A stretch of DNA of 64,000 nt from an uncultured Carboxylicivirga sp. (GTDB taxonomy: Bacteria; Bacteroidota; Bacteroidia; Bacteroidales; Marinilabiliaceae): positions 4,498,501 through 4,562,500 of the forward strand of contig NZ_OY764327.1 of assembly GCF_963668385.1 (NCBI RefSeq), written 5' to 3'. The position numbers and the translations under genes were made by a program. The notes below the pieces were generated by a model. The model saw only the letters and a program-made list of their open reading frames with translations. It was not told the DNA's origin and did not search any database. Positions 27,501 through 36,383 of the stretch are shown here, one piece after another (within the stretch, counting starts at the first letter, position 1; each line of letters starts with the position of its first letter).

Positions 27501-29703
27501 AGAGAGTTATCACCAAATAATTGGTAAAGATTTAGATTATATTTTTGGTAATAATATTGATATTGCACATGATATGCATCATGCAGTTAAACAAGGCAAT
27601 ATTTGGGAGAGAGAAATAAATATCATCAATCAAAGCACTATACCACAATGGATTATGACAACTATTAATCCTGTAAAAAACAATCAATCAATCAATAATT
27701 ATATTGTAATAATTCAAGATATAACTGATCGTAAATATCACGAATCAAGAATATTGGAACTTAACGAAGATCTTGAAAACAAAGTTAGTGAAAGAACCTC
27801 ACAGTTGTCGGAACTTAATCAAAAATTACAGTTTAAAATAAATGAGCAAATTCAGTTCGAAAAAGCTCTAAAAAGTAAATCTGAAGAGTTAGAAAAATTC
27901 TTTAGTTTGTCTATTGATTTGTTATGTATAGGTAGATTTTCAGGCCATTTCATTAAAGTTAATAAAGCATGGGAGAACTTATTGGGCTACAGTTCAGTGG
28001 ATTTAGAAAATAAAAGTATTCTGGAATTTATACATAAAGAGGATGTGGAAGCAACAAAAGAAGCCTTAGGAAAGTTGGCCAATAATGAAATTGTAATTGG
28101 CCATTTAACCAGATTTTTAAATAAGCATGGTGGATATAGGTATCTTGATTGGCATGCTGCCTCCTTTAACGATTTTATTTATGCTGCTGCCCGAGATATA
28201 ACAGATCAGAGAAATTATGAACAAACACTTTTAAACGCTCAAGAGGAAGCTTTTAGGGCTAACAATGCAAAAAGTGAATTTTTAGCTAATATGAGCCACG
28301 AAATTCGAACCCCAATGAACGCAATACTCGGATACTCTAATTTATTGAATAATTATATTAAATCACCCCGTGAAAAAGAATTTTTACAATCAATAATCAT
28401 AAGTGGTAATTCGTTATTAAATCTTATAAATGACATTTTGGATTTATCGAAAGTTGAAGCAGGTAAAATCGAACTGACACCTGATTACGTCGAAGGTGTT
28501 TCTTTTTTTAATGAGTTTGAAAAGATTTTTGAACTAACTGCTGCAGAAAAAAACCTTCATTTTGAAGTAACCAAAGACTTTCCGTTGGGAACTTCATTCT
28601 ATCTTGATGGATCTCGACTCAGACAAGTTTTAATCAATCTAGTTGGTAATGCTATTAAATTTACGGATTCTGGATCTGTAAATTTAATGGTAAAAGTACA
28701 TAAGCATAAAAATAACAACGGATTGTCCGACGAAAAAATTAAACTACAAATAGATATAATCGACACAGGCATTGGAATACCAACAGAATTTAAAAGTAAA
28801 ATTTTTCAATCATTTGTTCAGTTAAAAAAATATCACACTAAAGGTGGAACTGGATTAGGGTTAGCAATATGTAAGCAAATTATTAATTTGATGGGTGGAG
28901 ATATTTCTGTAGATTCTCAAGTTGGGCATGGAAGTACTTTTAGTATTGTTTTACCCAAAATTGCTTGTCGTCAAATAGATGTAGCAACCACAAAAGAACA
29001 AGATGTTAATCCTCAAAACATTAGGTTTTTAAAGTCAAAAATTATGGTTATAGATGACATTGAGGAAAATCGAAAATTTATAAAAGATGTGTTATATGAA
29101 TCTAATATCGAAATAATAGAAGCAAATAATGGAATAGAAGCACTTAATCTATTAAAATTCCATCTTCCAAATTTATTTATAATTGACATCACAATGCCTG
29201 ATATGACCGGGCACGAATTAAACGATCAAATTAAGAAGAATGAACTGTTAAAAAACATACCTGTTTTTGCCTATTCAGCATCTGTTATGGTAGAGCAAGA
29301 AAGAAAAGTCAAAGCAAATGATTTTGCTGGCCTATTACCTAAACCTTTACAAATAAATGATTTGTTTAATGCGTTAATGAAGTATTTACCTTATGAAATA
29401 GAACGTAATACTGATGCAGCGGTTGAAAATATTTACCATGATGAAAAGATTATCAACGTTTCGGAATTGAAACAAATATTAATTGATGATTTTAAAACCA
29501 GATATCATGATCTAACCATAAAACAACCAATAGCAGATGTGAAAAGTTTTGGAAATGATCTTTCTCTTTTAGGGGTAAAACATAACTACAAATTATTACA
29601 AAACTATGGTAATGATCTGAAAATGGCTGCTGACAACTTTAATATTGAGAAGATTCTAAGGCTATTACGGGACTATAAAAAGATAGCAGAATCAATTAGT
29701 TAA
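24550..29703 (+). CDS. Large hybrid sensor histidine kinase with solute-binding sensor and multiple PAS domains
   Basis: This protein of 1717 residues has a signal peptide, then a family 3 solute-binding-like domain (about 36-260; ESNYYPFSYVNENGEAEGFS). One membrane helix (about 272-294) and at least five PAS/PAC modules (about 320-1170) follow. A HisKA domain has H1250 in NMSHEIRTPMN, then a HATPase domain (DTGIGIP, GGTGLGLAI) and a receiver with D1546 in LFIIDITMPDM. A helical tail of about 110 residues ends the protein, of the kind common in EvgS/BarA-like hybrids but without an obvious Hpt histidine. It should sense a small periplasmic solute. It is directly followed by a receiver-kinase. 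Confidence 0.92.
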   Translation: MKRTSSTFTLCTWILCQTFVLANSKIDINKPVDEQKKIIVVAESNYYPFSYVNENGEAEGFSIEILNAAIESSQFETQINFGIWTNNIDDLLNGNADVIPIMAKNVDREQYYAFSYPYYTMKGAVFVRSRENSIKTMKDLKNKKILVMKDDIAHEYLLREHLTDSIYTATSYQEAFRILDSGKCDAVLAQKLVGSKILEQLSITSIKPINLILPNYSTDFCFAVKKENTALIDTLNRGLTNIISNGIYDRIQDKWFSKETPKQLTFKERVWILLIVLIPVLLITSTIIIYFLKNSIRKRSVQLKKEIEQHKQTLFRLSYQNNLQEITENITKVGGWFFNVNTQRISLTNGVYKILELDPQKFQISSLGSFFALFNKETQYIIRQKINYLVDEGNNFSIEIPYPISKNRDKWLHVFGKAKKENNKIKIIYGNIRDITNQKDVQNNLTISQKRYQRLFEQMTQGVIYTDAEGIVIEANPSAERIIGLNREQMQDTNLLNPRWKRVHKGSLIPLIEENPALITLKTGKPIVNELYAIDKPGSKNPTWVLVDSKLEYYGYDNNTKVVFTTFTNITELKEAEEQLQKSELMHRLLFDNNPMPMCVYDHKTMKFINVNNTACEVYGYSKKEFMEIDMKELIPYEDLETLNKDINQAAELEAYHTINRRHKLKNGKVIYVETFSNSFKVKDQNARIVAVSDITEKHKVIEKIKLSEEKLNFSQVTAKMGNWTKNFETGEFTYSENYIKLLNLNNKITPITDFDIIRNIHPDDQAMFDNPNVNNIENNSIQFRYIMPDKSIKWFQLIVQPSIKNKQINEVSGVIIDITEKKNIELKLVEHNEKLNTIINSIPDQLFVHDSDGVFLEAYTKGTNKQTLNNKSIIGKKLFDIYGEKSGKENLTKIEQCIKSQSIVFHEFTITVDHTTFHLEVRTVPYLQDKVIRLVRNITDRIANQNEIRKLSLAVEQSPVSILITDINFQIEYANEAFVKYSGESYHQIIGKDLDYIFGNNIDIAHDMHHAVKQGNIWEREINIINQSTIPQWIMTTINPVKNNQSINNYIVIIQDITDRKYHESRILELNEDLENKVSERTSQLSELNQKLQFKINEQIQFEKALKSKSEELEKFFSLSIDLLCIGRFSGHFIKVNKAWENLLGYSSVDLENKSILEFIHKEDVEATKEALGKLANNEIVIGHLTRFLNKHGGYRYLDWHAASFNDFIYAAARDITDQRNYEQTLLNAQEEAFRANNAKSEFLANMSHEIRTPMNAILGYSNLLNNYIKSPREKEFLQSIIISGNSLLNLINDILDLSKVEAGKIELTPDYVEGVSFFNEFEKIFELTAAEKNLHFEVTKDFPLGTSFYLDGSRLRQVLINLVGNAIKFTDSGSVNLMVKVHKHKNNNGLSDEKIKLQIDIIDTGIGIPTEFKSKIFQSFVQLKKYHTKGGTGLGLAICKQIINLMGGDISVDSQVGHGSTFSIVLPKIACRQIDVATTKEQDVNPQNIRFLKSKIMVIDDIEENRKFIKDVLYESNIEIIEANNGIEALNLLKFHLPNLFIIDITMPDMTGHELNDQIKKNELLKNIPVFAYSASVMVEQERKVKANDFAGLLPKPLQINDLFNALMKYLPYEIERNTDAAVENIYHDEKIINVSELKQILIDDFKTRYHDLTIKQPIADVKSFGNDLSLLGVKHNYKLLQNYGNDLKMAADNFNIEKILRLLRDYKKIAESIS

Positions 29704-29716
29704 AGGAGGCTCTGAT

Positions 29717-30892
29717 ATGAATAAACAGACTCAAATACCAAAGGCAAATAAAATATTAATAGTTGACGATAATCCAAAAAACTTACAAGTTTTGAGCAAT
29801 ATTTTAGCTCAAAATAATTATCAGATCGAATTTGCAACAAACGGAAGAACCGCTTTAGATTGGATTGATCAGGAAAAATTTGACATGCTTTTATTAGACG
29901 TTGTTATGCCAGATATCTCAGGTTTTGATGTATGTAAACAAGTACGTAAGAGTTCAAAATTTAACAATGTGCCCATCATATTTTTATCAGCTCATAACGA
30001 CAGGAAAACCATCCATTATGGTTTTTCTATAGGAGCTCAAGATTTTGTTTCAAAACCATTTGATAGTAGTGAACTTTTAATGAGAGTTAGTACACACCTT
30101 ACATTAAAAAATAATATTCAAGAGTTAGAACAAATAAACGGCCGGCTTGAACAAATAGTAGAAGAACGAACAAAAGAACTGAAAACAGCAAAAGAATTAG
30201 CCGAAAATAGTGATCAATTGAAAACAATATTTCTACAGAATTTATCCCATGAAATAAGAACTCCACTCAATGGTATTTTAGGATTTGCACAACTATTAAA
30301 AGATAATTTAGAAGATCCCAATAGTATTATCAATTATATCGATATCATTGAAAAATCTGGAGAACGTATGTTAACCATGATAAATGATTTAGTAAATATA
30401 TCAAGAATTGAATCAGGAGAACCGCTAATAATTAATGGAAATGAAATTATCATATCAGACTTGTTTAACGAACTTTATAGTTTTTTTAAATCACGGATTG
30501 AAGAGAAAGGATTAAGACTATACTATCTTAGTGATATACCACAAGAAACAACAATAATTGCAGATAAAGAGAAATTATTTCAGGTGTTCACTAACCTAAT
30601 TAATAATGCAATTAAATTTACAGATGAAGGATCAATTGAGCTAAGTGCTCAACTAAAAAATAACCTAATTGAATTTTCGATCAAGGATACTGGTATTGGT
30701 ATTGCTAGTGAACTACATGACGTAATTTTTGAACGTTTTATACAAGGCAACATGCACTATAATCGACCCTATGAAGGTTCCGGATTAGGATTATCTATTT
30801 CTAAATCATTTATTGAAGCAATGGGTGGACATATATGGGTTGAAAGTGTCAAGGATAAAGGATCCACCTTCAAGTTTGATATTCCTATCTAA
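29717..30892 (+). CDS. Response regulator-histidine kinase (REC-HisKA-HATPase)
   Basis: This cytosolic protein of 391 residues has a receiver with D61 (LLLDVVMPD), a short coiled coil, HisKA with H178 in NLSHEIRTPLNG, and a HATPase domain with NNAIKF, DTGIGI and GSGLGLSI. It starts 13 bp after the large hybrid kinase and may relay phosphate from its receiver. The receiver domain is closely related to that of the degenerate kinase at 13568-14665 (shared ILIVDDNPKNLQVL), so the two derive from one duplication. No DNA-binding output is present. Confidence 0.9.
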   Translation: MNKQTQIPKANKILIVDDNPKNLQVLSNILAQNNYQIEFATNGRTALDWIDQEKFDMLLLDVVMPDISGFDVCKQVRKSSKFNNVPIIFLSAHNDRKTIHYGFSIGAQDFVSKPFDSSELLMRVSTHLTLKNNIQELEQINGRLEQIVEERTKELKTAKELAENSDQLKTIFLQNLSHEIRTPLNGILGFAQLLKDNLEDPNSIINYIDIIEKSGERMLTMINDLVNISRIESGEPLIINGNEIIISDLFNELYSFFKSRIEEKGLRLYYLSDIPQETTIIADKEKLFQVFTNLINNAIKFTDEGSIELSAQLKNNLIEFSIKDTGIGIASELHDVIFERFIQGNMHYNRPYEGSGLGLSISKSFIEAMGGHIWVESVKDKGSTFKFDIPI

Positions 30893-30893
30893 A

Positions 30894-33185
30894 TTAAATA
30901 GTATTAACCAAGTTTTTTTTAATTCGCAATAGCAATTCTTTTTTATTAATTGGCTTAATAACTACATCGTTAAATCCAATTTCATTTAAATCTTCTCCCA
31001 TTCCCAAGTTAGCAGTGGCTGTTTGTGCAATGATAACGGATTTTTTATTGAACTCTCTTATTTTTTTTACTGCATCTACCCCATTTAAATTAGGCATTTT
31101 AATATCCATTAAAATTAAATTGATGTCACCATGTCGTTTACAAAATTCAAGTGCTTCTAGGCCATCGCGAGCAATATAAATATGCTTAAAATATGGTTTT
31201 AACAGCTCTGATAAAAACATTTCTGATACCTGATCATCTTCAGTAATTAGGACATTACAATCATTAAAATACTCCTCTTCTGTTTTTTGTATCATCGAGT
31301 CTGGTATATTAGAATCATTACAGGGCAAATCAACTGTAAATCTAGATCCTTTTCCTAATCTACTAGTAACATTGATTTTACCATCCATCATATTTACATA
31401 TGCTTTTGTTATTGACAACCCTATTCCTGATCCTTGATATAGATTTACACTATCATAATTAACTTGAATGAATCTATCAAATATCACATCTTGTTTTTCC
31501 AGTGGAATTCCAACTCCTGTATCTTCTACATAAAGCCTAAAGTAGTGTAAATTATTCTCATTAACAAGTGTATATCCAACTTCAATATAACCTTCAATAG
31601 TAAATTTAATTGCATTCTTTATTAAGTTTGTTAAAATGGAGTCGAATTTCTGCTCGTCAATTTCCATTACAATATCTAATTCTAAATTACTTCTATTGAG
31701 ATTGAATGTGAGATTTTTTTGTTTTACTTCATTGCTGAAGAATGAAAATATACTTTCGATTTTTTTTGTAATATTTATGTTTGATTTTTTAACTTCAATC
31801 AGACTAGATTCAATTTTCGAAATATCTACAATATCATTAATGGTATTTAGCATTCTTTGTCCACTTGCTTGTATAATTTCTATGTATTTTTGTTGATCCT
31901 TTCCTGTTAGATCTGGGGTTTTTAATAAATTCATGAAACCAATGATACCATTCATAGGAGTTCTGATTTCGTGACTCATATTGGTTAAAAAAGCAGTTTT
32001 AAGTCTCTCTGATTCTTCAGCTTTTTCTTTAGCTTTAACTAGTTCTTCGGTTCGTAATTCAACTATCTTTTCTAAATTAACATATGATTCTTTTAACTTC
32101 TTTTCGGCAGTTTGTTTTTTGCTAATCTGTTGACTAATAATTTTGGAGAATACAAAAAGACTAAACAAGATAATTAACGAAGAAATGATATATTCTTTAT
32201 AAATTGGAAATAGTATAGCTTTTAATTCAGCTTTAGATATAAAAGTACAAAACTTCCAATAATTGGTATTTATTTCATTAATAATGAATAGTTCATCATC
32301 TTTTAGTGAAACTATATTTTTATTATCGTATCGTGTTGGTGTGATAGTTGTAAAGGTATAAATGCCTTTATTGTTATTGATTACACCGCTGTACTTTTGA
32401 TTTATCTCAGTCCACGCAGCCTGATGTTCTTCCTTAAATGTGTATTCTTTAACATTATTAAACATAAAGGAGAATTCCTTATATACACTATCTGCATGTA
32501 GATAAAAACCATCATTATTAATTAAAATATTCACTCCTTTTGAGTCATATACATTTCTCTCCATACCCGATAATATGGGATCCAATAAGTAATTGATTAC
32601 TATTATGCCTTTAAACAAATTTTCTTTCGAGTAAACTGGAGCACAAAAGCGAACCATTGGTTTAAAAGGATATTCAATTTTTGAATGCTCAATATTAAGA
32701 TCTGCTGGTGATATATAAATGTGGTTTTCTTTTAACGCTGCTGTCTTTTTAAAATAATACCTGTCTTTTTTGTTCTGTAATTCATCTTCTTCAACAATTG
32801 TTGGAACTCTTTCTGATATATTTATTCGAACAACTTCATCTCCATTATTATTTATGAAACGTAATTGATCATACATCCGTCTCCTTCCTTTTGAGAAACT
32901 AAGAAAGATCTCTTGTAATTCCTTTATATCAGAGTGTTTGTAATTAAATTGATGAGTATTCTTTATCCTTTTACTCTGTTCAACTAAAAGAACTAAATCG
33001 TCAACAACAACTTCAAACGTTTCGTTAATTGCTAGCTGCTGCATTTGCATAACATATCGTTCATTTTTAAATAACTCTCTTTTTTTTTCAACAATTTTTA
33101 AATAATAAAAAAAAGAGAGTATCCCAATAAAAATAAATGACAGCATAAAAAATATTCCAATATTTAATTTACTTCTCATTTTCAT
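30894..33185 (-). CDS. Membrane-bound hybrid sensor histidine kinase (Cache-like sensor)
   Basis: This protein of 763 residues has a membrane helix at the N-terminus (IGIFFMLSFIFIGILSFFYY), a periplasmic region of about 290 residues resembling double Cache sensors, and a second helix (about 335-355). A coiled coil leads into HisKA with H405 in NMSHEIRTPMNG. A HATPase domain (DTGVGIP, GSGIGLSI) and a C-terminal receiver (ILMDIKMPNLNG) follow. It converges on the receiver-kinase, with the two stops 1 bp apart. It is transcribed towards the adhesin locus, with no obvious partner of its own. Confidence 0.9.
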   Translation of the reverse strand: MKMRSKLNIGIFFMLSFIFIGILSFFYYLKIVEKKRELFKNERYVMQMQQLAINETFEVVVDDLVLLVEQSKRIKNTHQFNYKHSDIKELQEIFLSFSKGRRRMYDQLRFINNNGDEVVRINISERVPTIVEEDELQNKKDRYYFKKTAALKENHIYISPADLNIEHSKIEYPFKPMVRFCAPVYSKENLFKGIIVINYLLDPILSGMERNVYDSKGVNILINNDGFYLHADSVYKEFSFMFNNVKEYTFKEEHQAAWTEINQKYSGVINNNKGIYTFTTITPTRYDNKNIVSLKDDELFIINEINTNYWKFCTFISKAELKAILFPIYKEYIISSLIILFSLFVFSKIISQQISKKQTAEKKLKESYVNLEKIVELRTEELVKAKEKAEESERLKTAFLTNMSHEIRTPMNGIIGFMNLLKTPDLTGKDQQKYIEIIQASGQRMLNTINDIVDISKIESSLIEVKKSNINITKKIESIFSFFSNEVKQKNLTFNLNRSNLELDIVMEIDEQKFDSILTNLIKNAIKFTIEGYIEVGYTLVNENNLHYFRLYVEDTGVGIPLEKQDVIFDRFIQVNYDSVNLYQGSGIGLSITKAYVNMMDGKINVTSRLGKGSRFTVDLPCNDSNIPDSMIQKTEEEYFNDCNVLITEDDQVSEMFLSELLKPYFKHIYIARDGLEALEFCKRHGDINLILMDIKMPNLNGVDAVKKIREFNKKSVIIAQTATANLGMGEDLNEIGFNDVVIKPINKKELLLRIKKNLVNTI

Positions 33186-33261
33186 TCCGGTATGACTTTA
33201 GTTAAAAGATAAGAAGTTAAATAATAATTGTAAAGAGTTTAAAAGTAATAATTATTACCCG

Positions 33262-34437
33262 TTAAGTTGGTCTCCTCATTGCTCTTTCCCAGTTTACACT
33301 TTGTTTATTTCTAATATATCGTAAGAATCCTTTAAATACAGCATAGTTCATCATTACAAAATAATAAGGCACAAAGGCTATTTTTAGCTTAATTTTAAAT
33401 TTATCAAGTAGATAACCAATAAAAGATAAAGAATAGGCGACTAATTGCATCCACAGTATATATTGATAGACAATACTGTTGTTATATATCAATATATTAA
33501 TACCTAACAGAACTAATAATGCAATTGGTGTAATTGTCCAGCGTAATACTCTATGTGATAAATATTGAAAGGAAAGTAAACCATATATAAAGATATTAAA
33601 TAAAGGCAGCAACCTAAAAATAGATTGTATGCCTCCGGCAGCAATTCTAATTTTCCTTTTTAACTCCTCCTGCACATTAGCAGACGCTTCTTCCATAGCA
33701 TAAATTTCAGGATCATATTGAATCGAATATCCTTTCATATTAATGCGCATGGCAATCATAAAATCATCTAGCAATGTATCTGGTTCAGGCTCAATAAATA
33801 GTTCTGATCGAATGGCAAACAATTCTCCAGCGGCTCCTACTGTAGTTGATAGTTCGGCATCCCATTTTTTCAAGGATGATTCATATTTCCAATAAATACT
33901 TTCTCCAGCAGTGGCAGCATCGTCCTCACTATTACTTTTAATCCTTTTTTCACCAGCAATTCCACCTACTTTTGGGTTACTAAACAATGCAACCATATTT
34001 TTAATAGCTTCTTTATTAATCGTAGTATTAGCATCGGTAAATACAACTATGGGAGTGGATATTAATTTCATCGCTCTATTAATTGCAGCAATTTTTCCTC
34101 TTCGTTCGGCTTGATGAAAAACCTGTACATTTTCATATTGTTGCAAAAACTCTGGAGTACCATCATTTGAACCATCTGTTACCCAAATCTGATGAAGTTT
34201 CTCGGGCGGATAATCCAGACTTTTGGTGTTAATAACCTTTCGTTCAACGTATTCCTTTTCATTGTAGGCCGCAATTAATATGGTTACTTCCGGTTCATAA
34301 TTATCGATTTTAAAGCTCTTTTTTTTACCATATATTCTTTTAATACGAACAATGATATATATTAAAATGCCATAACCTAAATAGGTATAGAAGACTAGAC
34401 CTATTAAAATCCAAAACAGTATTTCTGGTATTTTCAT
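33262..34437 (-). CDS. Family 2 glycosyltransferase, membrane-associated
   Basis: This GT2-fold protein of 391 residues has an N-terminal membrane helix. The catalytic domain begins VTILIAAYNEKEYV with VTDGSNDGT, the metal-binding aspartates in FTDANTT, a GAAGELFAI acceptor loop and LLDDFMIAMR. Two or more C-terminal membrane helices (about 290-360) follow. This resembles processive polysaccharide synthases, though I do not see a canonical Q-x-x-R-W. It is the last gene of a six-gene glycosyltransferase/acetyltransferase run that starts at 39592. The sugar donor is unknown. Confidence 0.85.
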   Translation of the reverse strand: MKIPEILFWILIGLVFYTYLGYGILIYIIVRIKRIYGKKKSFKIDNYEPEVTILIAAYNEKEYVERKVINTKSLDYPPEKLHQIWVTDGSNDGTPEFLQQYENVQVFHQAERRGKIAAINRAMKLISTPIVVFTDANTTINKEAIKNMVALFSNPKVGGIAGEKRIKSNSEDDAATAGESIYWKYESSLKKWDAELSTTVGAAGELFAIRSELFIEPEPDTLLDDFMIAMRINMKGYSIQYDPEIYAMEEASANVQEELKRKIRIAAGGIQSIFRLLPLFNIFIYGLLSFQYLSHRVLRWTITPIALLVLLGINILIYNNSIVYQYILWMQLVAYSLSFIGYLLDKFKIKLKIAFVPYYFVMMNYAVFKGFLRYIRNKQSVNWERAMRRPT

Positions 34438-34458
34438 TATTAGTGTTTTAGTTTATAA

Positions 34459-35079
34459 CTATGATACAAAGCGCACCCATTTATTGGTCTCACTTTCGTA
34501 TGTTTTAATAATTTTAGCAGGATTTCCTGCAACTACAGAATACGAAGGCACATTTTTAGTGACCACACTTCCTGCTGCTATGATACAGTGTTTTCCAATG
34601 AATAAACCTGGTAAAATTACCGCATTAGCACCTATCCAGGTCTCATCTCCAATGTAAATTTCATTGGTATTAATACCTTGTTCTGATATGGGTCTGGTAA
34701 TATCTTCGTAGTTATGATTTAAAGCAGATACAACAACATTTTGAGCTAACCGCACATAATTACCTATTTGAATGGGACCAATTAATACAGATCCAATACC
34801 TATTCTTGTTTCATTACCTATTATAATACGTCCTACGCCATTATTAATAGTACAAAAGTCTTCTATGGTTGATTTATCGCCTAAATAAAAGCTATTATTA
34901 GGCAATACATCCATTCTTACTCTTTTGCGTATCAAAGCTCCTTTTCCTCGTTTTACATAGAATGGAAATAATAGGAATTGTACCCATCTACGAGGACGTG
35001 CCTGACCTTTGGGTGTGAAAAACCAAATAGCCAGTTTCTTTAGTTTTGGATCGGTTTTGATTTTTTCTACCAGTGTCAT
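34459..35079 (-). CDS. Hexapeptide-repeat acyltransferase (exopolysaccharide O-acetyltransferase-like)
   Basis: This 206-residue left-handed beta-helix protein has hexapeptide repeats in the form IIIGNETRIGIGSVLIGP and IYIGDETWIGANAVILPG. The typical CIIAAGSVVTKNVPSYSVVA and GNPAKIIK ending marks the serine-acetyltransferase/WcaF-like group. The catalytic histidine is in SALNHNYED. It likely adds acetyl groups to the polysaccharide or its precursors. Its ATG overlaps the stop of the upstream glycosyltransferase by 4 bp, showing translational coupling. Confidence 0.87.
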   Translation of the reverse strand: MTLVEKIKTDPKLKKLAIWFFTPKGQARPRRWVQFLLFPFYVKRGKGALIRKRVRMDVLPNNSFYLGDKSTIEDFCTINNGVGRIIIGNETRIGIGSVLIGPIQIGNYVRLAQNVVVSALNHNYEDITRPISEQGINTNEIYIGDETWIGANAVILPGLFIGKHCIIAAGSVVTKNVPSYSVVAGNPAKIIKTYESETNKWVRFVS

Positions 35080-36344
35080 AATTTTAGTAATTGAGAGGGT
35101 TGAATATTTTGGAGTGAACTATCATTTGGGTGATTGTTCTGTTGCTTTGTATTATTTTCGAATTTTATAATTTGGTTACCTATTTCAGCTACATTGTGTT
35201 CCCATGTATGTTGGTTGGCAAAATCTCTTCTAATTTTATTTTCCATTGGCGAAATGGTTTTTAGTGCTTTTTCGATAGCATTAATCCAATCTGATGGAGA
35301 TTCTGCAAGGTGAACATGTTCATCAAAGTAAACCATTGCGTCTGTTTTTGTGGCAACCACCGGCTTACCCATTGCTAAATATTCATCAATCTTTCTAGGA
35401 TAATTTCCTCTGGTAACTTCATTTAATATTTGAGGATTGATTGTCACATCCAATGCATTTATATACTCAGGCAACTCATATTCGGCTTTGGATCCTAAAA
35501 AATGAACATTTGATAATTGATGTAATTTGCTATTTTGAAAGTCCTTATCTTCAGGACCTATCAATACTATGCTCCACTCTGTTTTATTCAGAGCAATGTA
35601 TTCCAATACTGATAGATCTAATCGTAGTGATTTAAGTACACCAACATAACCTATTAATGGACCCTTGATATCTTTTACATCATTAGGTATTTCATGACTT
35701 TCTTTAGGTTGAAAGGCCGAAACATTGCATCCCTGCCCCACGAAATAACTTTTAGGATTATGTGCAAGTGCTAATTTTTTCAGATAAGTAGAATTTGTTA
35801 ATACAATATCAGAAGACTTCATTATTATTGGCTCAATACGTTGACCTTGAACCTGCCAGTATTTTACTGCTTGCAAATTATCTCTACTATAGTATACAAA
35901 AGTTTTTGGCTTTAGTAATTCTTTTAGATGCAAACTTCTAAACATATCACTATCACAGAAATGTATAAAATCCGAAAATTTTAAATGCTCGATCGCTTTA
36001 TGGATTTCTAGTGCAAATCGTTCATTATTTTTTTTGTTAAAATAATCAAACAGTCCATTAAAGGGAAGCCTGCTTATTGACTCTAAAATAGTTTCAGGTT
36101 GAAAGACCCATAAATTGGCGCTAACTTGTTTTAGTAATAAATCAGTTGATTTGTCTCTCTTTTCTTGTTTTAGCTTGTTTAGTATTTTATTTTTACTAAA
36201 TGTAGCCAATCGATCGAAAGAACGGTTGACATACAATACCCGATTATTTTTTGCCAACTCAATTGCAATGTTTTTACAATTACTTCCAATATTTATGTGC
36301 CATGATTGTAAACCAGTTATGATAATATCTCGATTTTTTAGCAT
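35076..36344 (-). CDS. Glycosyltransferase, GT-B fold (TuaH-like)
   Basis: This GT-B enzyme of 422 residues has an N-terminal donor-independent lobe (SWHINIGSNCKNIAIELAKN). The C-terminal lobe has GYVGVLKSLRLDLSVLEYIA and the nucleotide-sugar loop YPRKIDEYLAMGKPVVATKT. The pattern fits the group annotated as teichuronic-acid TuaH-like or family 1/4 glycosyltransferases. The last 25 residues are rich in Asn and Gln and look disordered. It sits in the polysaccharide operon. Confidence 0.85.
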   Translation of the reverse strand: MLKNRDIIITGLQSWHINIGSNCKNIAIELAKNNRVLYVNRSFDRLATFSKNKILNKLKQEKRDKSTDLLLKQVSANLWVFQPETILESISRLPFNGLFDYFNKKNNERFALEIHKAIEHLKFSDFIHFCDSDMFRSLHLKELLKPKTFVYYSRDNLQAVKYWQVQGQRIEPIIMKSSDIVLTNSTYLKKLALAHNPKSYFVGQGCNVSAFQPKESHEIPNDVKDIKGPLIGYVGVLKSLRLDLSVLEYIALNKTEWSIVLIGPEDKDFQNSKLHQLSNVHFLGSKAEYELPEYINALDVTINPQILNEVTRGNYPRKIDEYLAMGKPVVATKTDAMVYFDEHVHLAESPSDWINAIEKALKTISPMENKIRRDFANQHTWEHNVAEIGNQIIKFENNTKQQNNHPNDSSLQNIQPSQLLKL

Positions 36345-36383
36345 GATTGTGGATTTAGTGTTAAATATGATTCTTGTAATTGT

